Shown here: positions 7,332-17,892 of the stretch, piece by piece
How the letters are laid out: each line of letters begins with the position of its first letter
Numbering within the stretch: position 1 is the first letter of the stretch
Source: Brevibacillus invocatus
Lineage (GTDB): Bacteria > Bacillota > Bacilli > Brevibacillales > Brevibacillaceae
Assembly: GCF_003710915.1 (NCBI RefSeq)
Contig: NZ_RHHR01000010.1
Span: 1-64,000, forward strand
Length of the DNA: 64,000 nucleotides
Reading direction: 5' to 3'
Translations under genes and position numbers: made by a program
The notes under the pieces: model-generated
Database searches by the model: none
Told to the model about the DNA's origin: nothing
Seen by the model: only the letters and a program-made list of their open reading frames with translations

Positions 7332-9035
7332 CTAAAACTTGAATCCGGATATTTGCTGTTTCATATCATCAGCCAACGAAGCGAGATTCTGTACAGATGA
7401 AGTAATCTCTTCTGAAGTCGCCAATTGTTCTTCCGATGCAGCAGAGCTTTCCTGAGACAGCTTGAGCCCGTTCTCCGAAATACTTGCTACTTGTTCAATA
7501 CCTGCAGCTACCTGGGCACTGAATTCACGAATTTCCTCTACAGACGAGCTTACTTCACGAACATGCGTCGTTACGTTGTCCATGGAAGCTTCAATATTCG
7601 CAAACGCCTGTTTTGCCTGTTCCGTATAAGACAAGCCGCCAAGCACCAGTTGATTGCCTTGCTCCATCGACGCAACGGCTTGATTGGTGCCTTGCTGAAT
7701 CAATTGGACCATCTGAATCACTTGCTCTGCCGAGTGGCGGGATTCCTCTGCCAGCTTTCGTACCTCTTCTGCTACCACTGCAAATCCTTTACCATGTTCC
7801 CCGGCTCTTGCAGCTTCGATCGCCGCGTTGAGTGCTAGTAAATTGGTTTGCTCGGAAATGGATGTAATGAGAGACACAATACCCGTAATTTCTTTGGCGT
7901 GGTCAGCCAGAGTACGAATGAGGACCGTTGTATCTTCGGTTGACGTATGAATAGCATTCATCTGCGTCAGTACTTTGCTGATATAGGTGGCACCTTGCTT
8001 GGTCATTTCGGTCGCACTGACAGACGCGCTAAGCATGGTTTCACTTGATTCCGAGATATGAACGACTTCTTCCGCAATCTCTTCTACCTTGGATGCCGTC
8101 TCCTTGAAGGTATCCAACTGCTTTTCAGCACCTACCGCATTCTGTTGGGAAAGAAGCGCGACCTGCGCTGCAGATTCGGCACTTTGCTCTGTCGAAGCAG
8201 ATAGCTCTTCTGTAGAAGCAGCGATGTATTCGCTGGAAGCAGATACCTGCGCCAAGATCTTCTTCAGATCCTCGACCATCTGATTCATAGATTGGACCAA
8301 CACACCGATTTCATCACGATTTTTCACTCGAAGCGGCTCGATTGAAAAATTGCCGTTTGCCAGCTGCTTCATCGTTTCAGTCACTCGGACGACCGGATTG
8401 GAGATGAATCGGCTGATAAACAAACTGATCACAAGCCCGAGCACAAATGCCACGACTGTTGCAATAATCAACATATTGATGATAAAGTTTGACGTCTCTT
8501 TTGTCGATACCCGATCGTTGTCCATGACAGTGTTGGCTACATTCAAGATATTATCTGCATGCTCATGAAAAATCTGTCCCGCACTTTCGAGTGAATTATT
8601 CTGGTAGGAAATGATAGCTAGTTCTGGGTTGCTCTCCTGTGCAGACATAATATCTTCCATGAGTCTTTGATAGGTTTGATAAGCATTCGCAAGGTCATCG
8701 ATCTGTTTTTTCGCTTCCTCGTTCGGAGCGGTAGAAGCAAACTGCTCCAGCGCCTTAGCAAAAACTTCCTTAGACTTTGCATACTCCTCGCGATATTCTG
8801 CTTTACCTGTCAGCAGTAATCCCCTGAGTGCGTTTTCTTGCGTAATGACCTCGGTCTTCAAGCGTTGCACATTTTCAATGACCAAGGAACGTCGATCCAG
8901 CAGATTGGAGTAAGAAGAATCGACACTTTGTACCTGTACGATGGAGATCCACGAAACGATCGAAAAAAGCAAAAGGACTGCCATAAAGCCGCCAACGATT
9001 TTTTTGGCGATCGTGAATTGAAAGATTTTCTTCAT
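7332..9035 (-). CDS. Methyl-accepting chemotaxis protein with four-helix-bundle sensor
   Basis: A complete 567-residue chemoreceptor. A first membrane segment at about residues 13-35 is followed by a roughly 150-residue helical extracellular domain resembling the 4HB_MCP sensor, then a second membrane segment ([20 protein letters not shown], about 190-210), a HAMP domain, and the cytoplasmic signalling coiled coil. The hairpin tip [19 protein letters not shown] near residue 400 is the CheA/CheW-binding signature. It would report an unknown ligand to CheA at the membrane. AGGAG lies 11 bp before the ATG. A near-consensus sigma-A promoter at 9433-9459 points toward it. Confidence 0.93.
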   Translation of the reverse strand: MKKIFQFTIAKKIVGGFMAVLLLFSIVSWISIVQVQSVDSSYSNLLDRRSLVIENVQRLKTEVITQENALRGLLLTGKAEYREEYAKSKEVFAKALEQFASTAPNEEAKKQIDDLANAYQTYQRLMEDIMSAQESNPELAIISYQNNSLESAGQIFHEHADNILNVANTVMDNDRVSTKETSNFIINMLIIATVVAFVLGLVISLFISRFISNPVVRVTETMKQLANGNFSIEPLRVKNRDEIGVLVQSMNQMVEDLKKILAQVSASSEYIAASTEELSASTEQSAESAAQVALLSQQNAVGAEKQLDTFKETASKVEEIAEEVVHISESSETMLSASVSATEMTKQGATYISKVLTQMNAIHTSTEDTTVLIRTLADHAKEITGIVSLITSISEQTNLLALNAAIEAARAGEHGKGFAVVAEEVRKLAEESRHSAEQVIQMVQLIQQGTNQAVASMEQGNQLVLGGLSYTEQAKQAFANIEASMDNVTTHVREVSSSVEEIREFSAQVAAGIEQVASISENGLKLSQESSAASEEQLATSEEITSSVQNLASLADDMKQQISGFKF

Positions 9036-9049
9036 GAATGACTTTTCTC

Positions 9050-9181
9050 CTATTCCATTAGCAACATTTTTTTCTCTACAAAGGTTGCTGCTTCATGAAT
9101 AGGTTCAAATAGCAAGTTCGTAATCTCCTTCCCTCCTTGATGCATAACTAGCTGCGAATAATACAACTCCTCATATTCCGT
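9050..9181 (-). pseudogene. Possible 3' remnant of an unidentified gene cotranscribed with the chemoreceptor
   Basis: A frame open for 44 codons on the minus strand ends with TAG at 9050-9052, 15 bp before the chemoreceptor ATG, and encloses the receptor's ribosome-binding site arrangement as in a normal operon junction. The peptide (for example YYSQLVMHQGGKEITNLLFE) is charged, helical and protein-like, but has no recognised family and no start codon with a ribosome-binding site. The frame is closed upstream by TAA at 9182-9184. It may be the tail of a truncated gene or simply a chance open frame. Confidence 0.3.
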
Positions 9182-9183
9182 TT

Positions 9184-9432
9184 AATTGAAGGTTAGGCTC
9201 TATGTCGGTAAGAAAACAATCAGCAAGTATCAAAAATACGTATATTTTACACTGGAAATGCCTTATTCGCTTTTTTCTCAATCATTCTTGCCTGAAGAAC
9301 CTATTACCATGCCTCACTATTTGGATTCATGCGATCCTGTAAAGAAGTGAAAATGCAGCAATACCAGCCACTGTTTTGCGAAAAAAGTGGTTTTGTGGAA
9401 CTCAATATGCAAATATTGGTATACCTCTTGAG
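9184..9432. other. Gene-free leader region upstream of the chemoreceptor
   Basis: About 250 bp without a convincing gene on either strand. It would be the 5' leader of a transcript from the promoter at 9433-9459. A short hairpin (CCACTTTTTTCGCAAAACAGTGG on one strand is imperfect) was seen, but no c-di-GMP riboswitch core was recognised. Confidence 0.4.
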
Positions 9433-9459
9433 ATTATACATTTCTCATAAACTTGTCAA
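9433..9459 (-). promoter_or_regulatory. Sigma-A-like promoter toward the chemoreceptor
   Basis: On the minus strand a perfect TTGACA (9454-9459) and a perfect TATAAT (9433-9438) are separated by only 15 bp. The -35 box overlaps the stop codon of the upstream chemoreceptor relic. The short spacer suggests weak or activator-dependent use. Confidence 0.5.
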
Positions 9460-10344
9460 CGCAGGATTCGACAAATTATGACTGGTCCAGCAATTCTCTC
9501 TGCAGAAGAATACATCAGATTTGCAACAGATTCTTGTACCGTGTCCATCGCAGACATCTGATTTTCGATCTCAAGAACAACCTGTGTAGCTGCTGACGAT
9601 GATTCCTGTGCAATGTGGTGCAGAGAAGATACGGTTGCGAGAATTTGTTGAGAGCCGGCTGACATTTCCTCTGCAGTAGCGGATACCTCTTGGATTTGGG
9701 AATCAACCTTGTGGGTCACGTCAATCATCGATTTGAACAACCCTCCAGCTTCACTGGCTATTTCCAAACCGTGATCCACCTCTTTCGTCCCATGATTCAT
9801 GGACGAAACAGCTCTGTTTGTTTCCGATTGAATTTCTGTGATAAGCTGCGAAATTTGCTGCGCTGACTGATTCGATTGCTCTGCCAGCTTTCTTACTTCA
9901 TCTGCTACGACAGCGAAGCCACGTCCAGTTTCGCCTGCTCTTGCTGCTTCAATCGCAGCATTCAGAGCGAGGAGATTGGTTTGTGAAGCAATGGCTGATA
10001 TCACTTCTACGATTTGTGCGATTTCTTGGGAACGGCTGTCCAGCAGATGAACCACGGAAGCGGTATGATACACGGAGGTACGAATCTCATCCATCTGTGT
10101 CATCATTTGCGTCATGGCGTCATTACCACGATTGGCCTGTTGCGTCATATCCGTGGATATTTCAGCTACGATGAGCGGAGGTTGTGGGAATACCTCTCCT
10201 AGCTTCACCCCAAAATCGAGTATGCCCTCTGGCTTGATCCGCAATGGTTTGTTTAATCACTTAAGCTACGGTAAGGGACAGTCCAATCAATAAAACGCTC
10301 AGGCATGAAAAGATAAAATTCTTTGAGAAAAATGATAATTTCAT
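9456..10344 (-). pseudogene. Chemoreceptor relic: sensor, second membrane segment and HAMP deleted
   Basis: An ATG at 10344 with GGAGG seven bases upstream begins MKLSFFSKNFIFSCLSVLLI, a chemoreceptor N-terminus with its first membrane helix, but reaches TAA after 27 codons; the same frame continues with [20 protein letters not shown]. After a frame change the sequence jumps to the cytoplasmic signalling domain ([19 protein letters not shown] is visible), so the sensor, TM2 and HAMP are gone. The C-terminus also drifts out of frame: one shift would restore an AEELLDQS ending. A sigma-D-type promoter is still present upstream. The open 262-codon part could make a soluble fragment but has no proper start. 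Confidence 0.8.
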
Positions 10345-10444
10345 ACTATGACCTCCATATCTTCCTGTCGTACGTGAAAATGGGCTGCAATCTTTTTCAT
10401 TTTCTTCAAATTTTTACACACATAGCTCATCATCCTTTACCTTT

Positions 10445-10471
10445 GTATCGGAATGTAACGGCAGAAATTTA
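10445..10471 (-). promoter_or_regulatory. Sigma-D (motility) type promoter of the chemoreceptor relic
   Basis: On the minus strand TAAA (10468-10471) is followed by exactly 15 bp and then TCCGATAC (10445-10452), a six-of-eight match to the GCCGATAT -10 box of the flagellar/chemotaxis sigma factor. It lies about 100 bp upstream of the relic's ATG. Confidence 0.6.
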
Positions 10472-10565
10472 GTTATTTTACAAATATCGACAACAAACTA
10501 CAAATATTATCTTAACAGAAAATGAATTCTTTCTCTTCTTTTTACAGGACCAACTAGCGCATGAG

Positions 10566-12381
10566 ATGGAAACAAACATTCAAAACTCGTGGTTTGTATT
10601 CTCTTGGAATCAAGAAGGAAAAATTCGAATTACCGATCTTGAACGTAATGAAATTCTGTCTGCCAGCCAATATCTGGCCGAATATGGTGAAATCTATAAT
10701 GCACTCAGCCCCACTCTTCCGAAGGGATCTGCGAGCATTACATTTGATAAGCCCCTAGATCTTGCTGCTGGTTCATTGATTGAGCTTCGTTCCGAGTCAT
10801 TTGCTGGAAGATTGAACAAGCCATTGATCCATCAGGCAAAAGTGACAGCATAGCCCGGAAATCAAGGTCAACGTAAAAACCAAGTATAAACAGGATGTAA
10901 AAGTCTTTCGAGAAGCCTTAGCCCTTTATTTCAAACCAAATGTGACCGAAGTCTACCGGAAGAATCGAATGGTGGATACGCGAGGATTTCAGTCCCATTA
11001 CTGGCTGGATCATGAAGGAGTCCGCTTTGGCGCTGGAAAGCAGTCTGCTCTGCTCTATCATCCGTTAAAAGTCTCTTCCCTTGAACTGGATACCGGAAAA
11101 AAGGAACTCATCGTCAATCTTGATCACATGGGCGATCATCACTATGTTCAACAAACCACCAGCAATCAAGTGGGCAAGGTGCGTCACCCTTCCGAGTACC
11201 GTACCAATGAAGAGCGTGTTGATTCCTTTTCCCTCGTGGTCGGCTATCAACCCAAAGTAATGGCGAGATTTATAATTCAGCCCTATGGATATTTGACTAC
11301 CCACGTGTGGACGGAGCACGCAGATGAACAAACACTAGAATCTAATCGCGCTATCTACTTCGGCTCGGAAAAAAGTACGCAAGCTTCGCAGGCGGTTGGC
11401 GGTTTCGTCAAGCATCGGATTCCAGTGACCAAAAGCGTGTTCTACTCCAATCCCTATTACAAGCCTTATTTGCGCTCCCATATTGCCATCGAGCAACATC
11501 CGCAATTTCTTCCATTTCTCGATGAGCTGCATAAACAGGGAAATGAGATTGTTTTACACACGCTGTACCTATTTGAACTCCGTCATTATCAAAGTACTAC
11601 GGAGAATATCCTGGCCTTCATGAAAAATCGTTTTGGCAGTGTCACCTGGATCGATCATGGATACCTGAAATCCAGCTTTGCGTTTGATGGACTTGATAAA
11701 AAGACTCCCCACTATCTGGCACAAATGTGGGAAAAATACGATACGAAATATTTTTGGCACTATAGCGCAGAGGATACGGCCAACACGAACCTTTCTCTTG
11801 ATCTGTACCAGACTCGCAAGAACGATGCCTTGCGCACACCCCTGTACTGGTCCCATCCGACGGTGACGGGTCCATTCTACACCTGGGCCTCAGCAGTGGT
11901 CCCAGAGGATACCATGTATCAATACAGTGGTAAAAACCTGTACGAGCTGATCCATAACCGAGGTGTTTTCATCAATTATACTTATCTGGCACGAGTACCT
12001 TCTTCGGAACGTGCAGGTCGCTTTATGATTCGGAATGCCAATGGCGAATGGGTCATCCATCCTGCTTTCGATCAGCTGTTAAAAAAGCTGTCAACCCTAC
12101 GAGATCAAGGTGATCTGTATTTGACCACGGTGCGCGATATCATGAATTACTGGATTGCAATTTCCCAGGTTCGCATGGAATATGCCCCGAGTGGTGCTAT
12201 CTGGTTGCACAATGAAGGTAAGCAGAAAATTTCCGGCCTATCTATGGCAACGCAAAGCAACGAAGTCTTTGTGAATGGAAAAAAACCTCTCCAAAGAGAG
12301 GTTGATGGTGAGCGAATCTTCTGGTTTGATCTGGAGCCTGGCGCACGAGCTGTGATTTCCAGCAACCCAGCTGATCATTAA
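10566..12381 (+). pseudogene. Polysaccharide-deacetylase-like protein, frameshifted and probably missing its N-terminus
   Basis: Two adjacent plus-strand frames make one protein: 10566-10853 ends with HQAKVTA and a stop, and removing a single T near 10852 joins it to SPEIKVNVKTKYKQD and the frame that runs to 12381. The combined product of about 600 residues has a segment FLPFLDELHKQGNEIVLHT and later RFGSVTWIDHGY, which resemble the NodB-like fold of polysaccharide deacetylases; this family call is weak. No ribosome-binding site precedes the ATG at 10566 and no signal peptide is present, so the N-terminus is likely lost too. It is the only plus-strand gene in this stretch and its stop overlaps the stop of the convergent helicase by TTAA. 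Confidence 0.6.
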
Positions 12382-15300
12382 GCAAGCATCAATATTTCTC
12401 GAATCTCCTCTTCTGTAAGTTCGGACATGACTTCTTCGCCAGGCTGAACGACTTCATCAAGAAGGTGCTTTTTCTTTTGTTGAAGCTCATGCATCTTCTC
12501 TTCTACGGTACCTTGACTGATGAGTCTGATGACTTGGACGATCTTCTTCTGTCCGATCCGATGCGCACGATCTGCCGCCTGCTCCTCAACAGCAGGGTTC
12601 CACCAGAGATCGTAGAGGATCACGGTATCAGCTCCGGTCAGATTGAGTCCGGTTCCCCCTGCTTTCAAGGATATCAGGAACAAATCTCGCTCCCCTTCAT
12701 TGAACCTGTTGCACAACGTGACACGTTCGGAAGTGGGAGTTTTTCCGTCTAGATAGAAATACGATACGCCAAGCTCGGTCAATTCTCGTCCGATGAGTCC
12801 AAGCATCTCAGTAAATTGGCTGAAGACCAGGATGCGTTTGCCTGCATTTTGACATTCTTCTATAGTCTCTAGTAATTGCTCGAACTTCGCCGAGCTTCCT
12901 TCGTAGTCTTCCACGAACAATGCTGGATGACAGCATAGCTGGCGCAACCGTGTCAATCCGGCCAGAATCTTGATACGATTTTTCTGGAAGTCTTTATCCT
13001 GTAGATGCTTCAACGTTTCCTGCTGCAATTTGGCCAAGTAGGACAAGTAGAGCTTCTTTTGATCTGGCAAAAGCTCCGAGGTTTGCATAGACTCGATCTT
13101 CTCCGGCAATTCCTTTAGAACATCACGTTTCAAACGGCGCAACAAAAATGGTTTGACTCGTTTGGCTACCACTTGCGGATGCAGCTCGTTGAATTTTCGT
13201 CTACTTGGAAAGAGAGCTGGCGTTACTGCATCGAGGATGGACCAGAGCTCCTCCAGTCTGTTCTCCACCGGAGTACCGGTTAAGGCAAAGCGGTAAGTCG
13301 ATTGAATTCTTTTTACAGCTTGTGCGGTTTGAGTCGCATGGTTTTTGAAAGCCTGTGCTTCGTCCATGATCAGGGTATGAAAAACCGATTTTGCAAAATG
13401 ATCGTGATCCCGCCGAACGAGGGGATACGAGGTAATGATTACATCCGCATCCTCCATTTGCTTATACGCCTGCTGTCTCTCATCTTTGCTTCCATCTGCC
13501 AGTAGGGTTTTGATCTGCGGTGCAAATTTTTTCAATTCATTGCGCCAATTATACATCAGCGAAGCTGGTGCGACCACGATCGCTGGTCTCTTCTGCTCCC
13601 TGATTTCCGGCAATACGGAGACGAGAAAGGAAATGCTTTGCAGCGTCTTGCCAAGCCCCATGTCATCTGCCAATATGCCTCCAAAGCCATACTGCGCAAG
13701 CGTCTTCATCCATTGATAGCCATAGACCTGATAATCACGCAGGACAGCGCTCACACCGTCCGGTACAGGAAAGTCCAGATTGTCCGGGTTCCGCATGTTT
13801 TCCAATAGACGTCGCAAGGATTTTCCCAGCTGTACGGTTTGGCTGGATTTGATGTCCAGAAAACGCATGCCGTGAATCAAAGGAAGCTTCAGCTGGCTTC
13901 CGTCCAGATCCTTTTCACGGAAGCCGATCTCGTCCAAAAAATGGTTCAGCTCATCAAAAGCCTCCCCTTCCAGCGGCATGAAGGCACCATCAGGCAAAGA
14001 ATAATACCTGCGTTTCTCTTCGACCGATCGCAGCACATTGCGAATCTCGGATTCTGGTATTCCATCGAAATCAAAGGTCACTTCCAGCCAATTGGTTCTT
14101 TCCTTCATGTCCACCTTGATTTTGGGTGGTGCTAGATTGGTATACACCCTGTTTTTCACCGATGTCGTTGCGTATACCTTGACGAGCTTTTCCATTTCTG
14201 GCAACACATGATAGAGAAAGTCATACTCTGCTTCGTCCTCTTCCAGATAAAATCCGCCTTCTGTTCTCGTAAACAAGCTTTGCTCTAATAGTTCCAGGAT
14301 GCGTTGCTCTTTTTCTGTATCTCGAACCAGAATGTGCGCAGATGCCCGCATTTTTTCATCCAGTGGGTCAATGACGATTTGTCCATAATGAAATTCCAAT
14401 CCCGCTAACAGTCGATCCTTTACGCGATCCAAAAAAAGTTTGGCCCTAAGCTCTGTTTTTAAGATTCGATCCGCGATCGTCTTTGCAATTTGCACGTCTC
14501 CCAGCTTCATCAAACCCGGAACGACATGCTCCATGAAGGGGTCCATTTGTTCGGGCAGCAATCGAACGAACCCATTTGAGGATGCTTCCATCAGCTGCTT
14601 TAGCTTGAATAATCGCGAACAGTACTCTCTGGATAAGGAATGGATTTTCCCCCCGTACAGGATGTGACCGTAGTCCTCCATCACCGTCAACTGTTCAAAC
14701 CCCTTCACATGTAGCAGGTAGTGCTGACCCTGTGGGGATTCTTCCTGATCCAGCTCAAAATGAAGCGGAAGTGAATCTTCTGCCTTCATGACTCGATCAT
14801 GCGTAACCTCACCTTGAGTGAGTTTCGCCGAGGGAGCTTTCAATAAATGCGGCAGCATCTGTTCCCACAGTACGGGTGGAATCAAAAGATATCGATCACC
14901 GTTGCGGCTGCTATGATGACTGCTCTGGAGATTACTTGCATCCCGGTACATCGTCTCGTTTTGATAGACTTGCATAAGCTGTTTGATAAGCACTTCATTT
15001 TCGGCATGAAAACAATGCTGTTTGGGATCATACGTAAAATGCTTCGAGAATACGAACGTTTCCCCTCTGATAAGGCTGCTGAGAAAATCCCGGATTTTCT
15101 GGACGATATATAATCTCTTTGACCCTAGCTTCATTTCGATACCAAACATAAACTGACGATATCCGTAAGGGATTGTCTTGACGTTGAATTCTACATCGAG
15201 AGTTTCCCTGGTATCAAAGCGACTACGTCCAATTTGAGCTGCCTTTTTCTGTTTAGCTGGCACCTGGAACAAATCCAGAATACTTTTCGCCACATGTGCA

Positions 15301-15647
15301 TCTCGAGAAGGATGATCCTGTTGCCTATATTCGAATGATCGGGGAGCTCGATAACCGTTTTTATTTTCATATAGGAAGATCAGTACCCCCGCGATATGCT
15401 GGCAGTAATGATCATAGGAAGACAACGAGGGGCATGTACACGCTGCCTGTAATTCCTGTCTCGGTTCCTCTTGGATGGTGACCGTGAAGTCTTCCTTTGC
15501 ATGAACAATTCCTTGGTATACGCCGAATTTTTCATCACAGACGACAAGCTCGATCTTTCGCTCGCGGAAGTATGCTTCGCCCTTCTCATAAGCCATTCGT
15601 CCGCAAAAGGATTGAATTTCTTTCCTCGTTAACTGAAAACCCATCAT
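12378..15647 (-). CDS. SWIM-domain SNF2-family DNA-dependent ATPase
   Basis: A 1089-residue SWI2/SNF2 ATPase of the bacterial RapA/HepA-like group, expected to translocate on DNA and remodel protein-DNA complexes. The N-terminus carries a SWIM zinc finger (CTCP ... YCQH around residues 70-90). The helicase core is C-terminal: Walker A LADDMGLGKT about residue 655, DEAQAF (motif II, DEAQ), ALTGTPVENR (motif III), and the second RecA domain with SLKAGGTGLNLTGAD and QAADRAHRIGQ (motif VI). The start is one of two adjacent ATGs at 15647/15644 behind AAAGGA. No helicase or restriction partner is adjacent, so this is not an obvious DISARM- or similar defence locus. Confidence 0.9.
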   Translation of the reverse strand: MMGFQLTRKEIQSFCGRMAYEKGEAYFRERKIELVVCDEKFGVYQGIVHAKEDFTVTIQEEPRQELQAACTCPSLSSYDHYCQHIAGVLIFLYENKNGYRAPRSFEYRQQDHPSRDAHVAKSILDLFQVPAKQKKAAQIGRSRFDTRETLDVEFNVKTIPYGYRQFMFGIEMKLGSKRLYIVQKIRDFLSSLIRGETFVFSKHFTYDPKQHCFHAENEVLIKQLMQVYQNETMYRDASNLQSSHHSSRNGDRYLLIPPVLWEQMLPHLLKAPSAKLTQGEVTHDRVMKAEDSLPLHFELDQEESPQGQHYLLHVKGFEQLTVMEDYGHILYGGKIHSLSREYCSRLFKLKQLMEASSNGFVRLLPEQMDPFMEHVVPGLMKLGDVQIAKTIADRILKTELRAKLFLDRVKDRLLAGLEFHYGQIVIDPLDEKMRASAHILVRDTEKEQRILELLEQSLFTRTEGGFYLEEDEAEYDFLYHVLPEMEKLVKVYATTSVKNRVYTNLAPPKIKVDMKERTNWLEVTFDFDGIPESEIRNVLRSVEEKRRYYSLPDGAFMPLEGEAFDELNHFLDEIGFREKDLDGSQLKLPLIHGMRFLDIKSSQTVQLGKSLRRLLENMRNPDNLDFPVPDGVSAVLRDYQVYGYQWMKTLAQYGFGGILADDMGLGKTLQSISFLVSVLPEIREQKRPAIVVAPASLMYNWRNELKKFAPQIKTLLADGSKDERQQAYKQMEDADVIITSYPLVRRDHDHFAKSVFHTLIMDEAQAFKNHATQTAQAVKRIQSTYRFALTGTPVENRLEELWSILDAVTPALFPSRRKFNELHPQVVAKRVKPFLLRRLKRDVLKELPEKIESMQTSELLPDQKKLYLSYLAKLQQETLKHLQDKDFQKNRIKILAGLTRLRQLCCHPALFVEDYEGSSAKFEQLLETIEECQNAGKRILVFSQFTEMLGLIGRELTELGVSYFYLDGKTPTSERVTLCNRFNEGERDLFLISLKAGGTGLNLTGADTVILYDLWWNPAVEEQAADRAHRIGQKKIVQVIRLISQGTVEEKMHELQQKKKHLLDEVVQPGEEVMSELTEEEIREILMLA

Positions 15648-15789
15648 CTGATTCCTTTCCGTTGCTTTTATCATCCGTGCCGCTTTTCTTCATCATACCA
15701 TGACTAAAAAGAAAAAAGCTCTCTCGCGCAGTCGTTTTCACATGGAAACAACTGAACAAAAAAGCGAATGTATGTTTTCTTTTTATGGA

Positions 15790-16809
15790 TTACAGACTTC
15801 CTTGTGCCTGGAATATTTCCTTGGCTTTTTGAGAGCGCTGATCATGCAGCCAGCAGGAAGTCAGATGTTGATCATCCAGCCTGGTCTCTGGCGGAGAATG
15901 GTGATGGCAAACCTTCATCACATACGGACAGCGTGGGGCAAAAGCACAACCAGCCCCTAGCCTGCTCACATCTGGTGGAGAACCCGGAATTGGGACGAGT
16001 GGCTCCTGACGATTGGCATCCAGTCTCGGCATCGACTTCAGCAAGCCTTTGGTGTAAGGATGCTGCGGATTCGAAAAGATCTCTTCGGTCGGTCCGATTT
16101 CTACGATTTCACCCGTGTACATGACCGCGACACGCTGGGCCATATTGGCTACTACACCGAGATCGTGCGTGATCAGGATGAGACCCATTTGCGTCTGCTC
16201 CTGAACACTTTTCATCAAATCAAGGATTTGTGCCTGAATCGTGACATCGAGAGCGGTAGTCGGCTCATCCGCAATCAATACATTGGGACGACAGGCTAAT
16301 GCAATGGCAATGACGACGCGCTGTCTCATACCACCTGAGAACTGATGGGGATAGGCTTCGATTCTCTCTTCCGCGTTCGGAATCCCAACCAACTTCAACA
16401 TCTCAATCGCTTTTTGACGTGCCTCAGCTTTAGTCAAAGTCTGGTGCTGCACGAGTCCTTCCATGATCTGCTTGCCGATCTTCATGGTCGGATTGAGAGA
16501 GGTCATCGGGTCCTGGAAGACCATCGAAATTTCCTTCCCACGCAAAGCTTCGATCTCGCGAGGAGAATACTTCAAGATATCCTTATTCAAGTAGTGGATG
16601 CTGCCATCTGTAATTTGGGTCGTCTGAGGCGGCAGCAAGCGCATCAGGCTTTTTGCTGTTACGGATTTTCCTGATCCGGACTCTCCCACAATAGCTAAAG
16701 TCTCGCCTTTTTTGAGAGAAAAGGAAACCCCGCGAACTGCCTGGATGACTCTATCTTGGAGGTGAAAAGAGATACGCAAATTTTCAACAGAGAGGATTGT
16801 CTCGTTCAT
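15790..16809 (-). CDS. oppD: Oligopeptide ABC transporter ATPase, OppD type
   Basis: A 339-residue ABC ATPase: Walker A GESGSGKS near residue 40, signature FSGGMRQR near 155, Walker B VLIADEPTTALD, H-loop LITHDLGVV, and the C-terminal oligopeptide/dipeptide extension with a cysteine-rich segment (GCAFAPRCPYVMKVC) that can carry an iron-sulfur cluster or metal in this family. It is the last gene of the oppA-B-C-D operon. The partner ATPase OppF is missing, so the transporter would need to form an OppD homodimer or borrow an OppF such as the one at 60385. The start at 16809 has a moderate AGG-rich ribosome-binding site, 18 bp after oppC. Confidence 0.9.
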   Translation of the reverse strand: MNETILSVENLRISFHLQDRVIQAVRGVSFSLKKGETLAIVGESGSGKSVTAKSLMRLLPPQTTQITDGSIHYLNKDILKYSPREIEALRGKEISMVFQDPMTSLNPTMKIGKQIMEGLVQHQTLTKAEARQKAIEMLKLVGIPNAEERIEAYPHQFSGGMRQRVVIAIALACRPNVLIADEPTTALDVTIQAQILDLMKSVQEQTQMGLILITHDLGVVANMAQRVAVMYTGEIVEIGPTEEIFSNPQHPYTKGLLKSMPRLDANRQEPLVPIPGSPPDVSRLGAGCAFAPRCPYVMKVCHHHSPPETRLDDQHLTSCWLHDQRSQKAKEIFQAQGSL

Positions 16810-16827
16810 CAGATACCTATCCCTTTC

Positions 16828-17892
16828 CTATTTTTTCATTCTTGGGTCGAGAGCATCGCGAAGTCCGTCAGCCAACAGGTTGAAGCTGATCATCAATACG
16901 CTGATGATAATACCCGGAAATACGAGTTTGTAAGAGAAATACCGCATGGCAACATATCCGTCCTGGATGAGCATCCCCAAAGATGCGAGAGGTGGTTGTA
17001 GACCCAAGCCGATAAAACTCAGGAATGCTTCGAAAAAGATTGCACTGGGAATCGTGAACATGATCGTTACCAGAATTGGGCCAATGGCATTTGGCAGCAA
17101 ATGCTTGACGATCAAGCGAGAGTTGGAAGCTCCCAATGCTTTGGAGGCAATAACAAACTCCTGCGCTTTGATTTGAAGGATTTGTCCGCGTACGACACGC
17201 GCCATACTTACCCATCCAGTTACAATCATCGCTAACACAATCGAGAATATCCCAGGTTCCAGGATCAAGATAAACAGGATGATTACGATCAGGTTTGGAA
17301 TCCCTACCAGCACCTCGATGATCCGCTGCATGACGTTGTCGAGCTTGCCACCGTAGAATGCAGAGATACCACCATAGGCAACCCCAATGATCAAATCGAG
17401 GATCGCTGCCAAGGAAGCGATGAGCAACGAAATTTGTGTCCCCTTCCAAACTCGCGTCCAGAGATCACGTCCGAATTCATCCGTACCGAACCAAAAATTC
17501 TCTGTAATTCCCCGTTTTTCATATTGGTCTACACCGTTGTTGTCTCTTCCGTCCAGTCCGAGCCATTCAAGACCGGCGACTTTTGGAGGCAAATTGGTGA
17601 ACAAGAGATTTTGTTCGTCATAGGTACGACCAGACATTTGCGGACCTACCAAGGCTAGAAACGTAATCAACACAATCATGATCATGGACAAGACGGCACC
17701 TTTATTCTTCAATAATCGCTGCCAGGCATCTTGCCATACGGATTTCATGGGACCGCTTATTTGTTCTTGGAGACTCGAGTCCACAGGCTCTGGGACGAAC
17801 AGATCATCACTGATGGTATCCCGAGGGGAAACAGTGGAGACGGATTGTGGAAGCTGTACATTGTTTTTGTTCTTTTCTAGTTCCATGCTCAT
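16828..17892 (-). CDS. oppC: Oligopeptide ABC transporter permease, OppC type
   Basis: A 354-residue inner-membrane permease. A long cytoplasmic N-terminal region of about 70 residues precedes the first membrane helix (VLSMIMIVLITFLALVG). The ECF-like OppC_N segment is followed by a large extracytoplasmic loop, and then the transmembrane domain with the EAA loop (ASKALGASNSRLIVKHLLPN) that contacts the ATPase. The C-terminal DGLRDALDPRMKK is the usual OppC end. It overlaps the oppB stop by ATGA, showing translational coupling. Confidence 0.92.
   Translation of the reverse strand: MSMELEKNKNNVQLPQSVSTVSPRDTISDDLFVPEPVDSSLQEQISGPMKSVWQDAWQRLLKNKGAVLSMIMIVLITFLALVGPQMSGRTYDEQNLLFTNLPPKVAGLEWLGLDGRDNNGVDQYEKRGITENFWFGTDEFGRDLWTRVWKGTQISLLIASLAAILDLIIGVAYGGISAFYGGKLDNVMQRIIEVLVGIPNLIVIILFILILEPGIFSIVLAMIVTGWVSMARVVRGQILQIKAQEFVIASKALGASNSRLIVKHLLPNAIGPILVTIMFTIPSAIFFEAFLSFIGLGLQPPLASLGMLIQDGYVAMRYFSYKLVFPGIIISVLMISFNLLADGLRDALDPRMKK

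Noticed and set aside
9184-9432. Riboswitch (c-di-GMP type) ahead of the chemoreceptor
   Set aside because: The leader is long enough, but the conserved core of known c-di-GMP riboswitches was not recognised.
12378-15647. SNF2 helicase as part of a phage-defence island
   Set aside because: No methylase, nuclease, PLD or DUF1998-type partner is adjacent; neighbours are a transporter and a broken gene.
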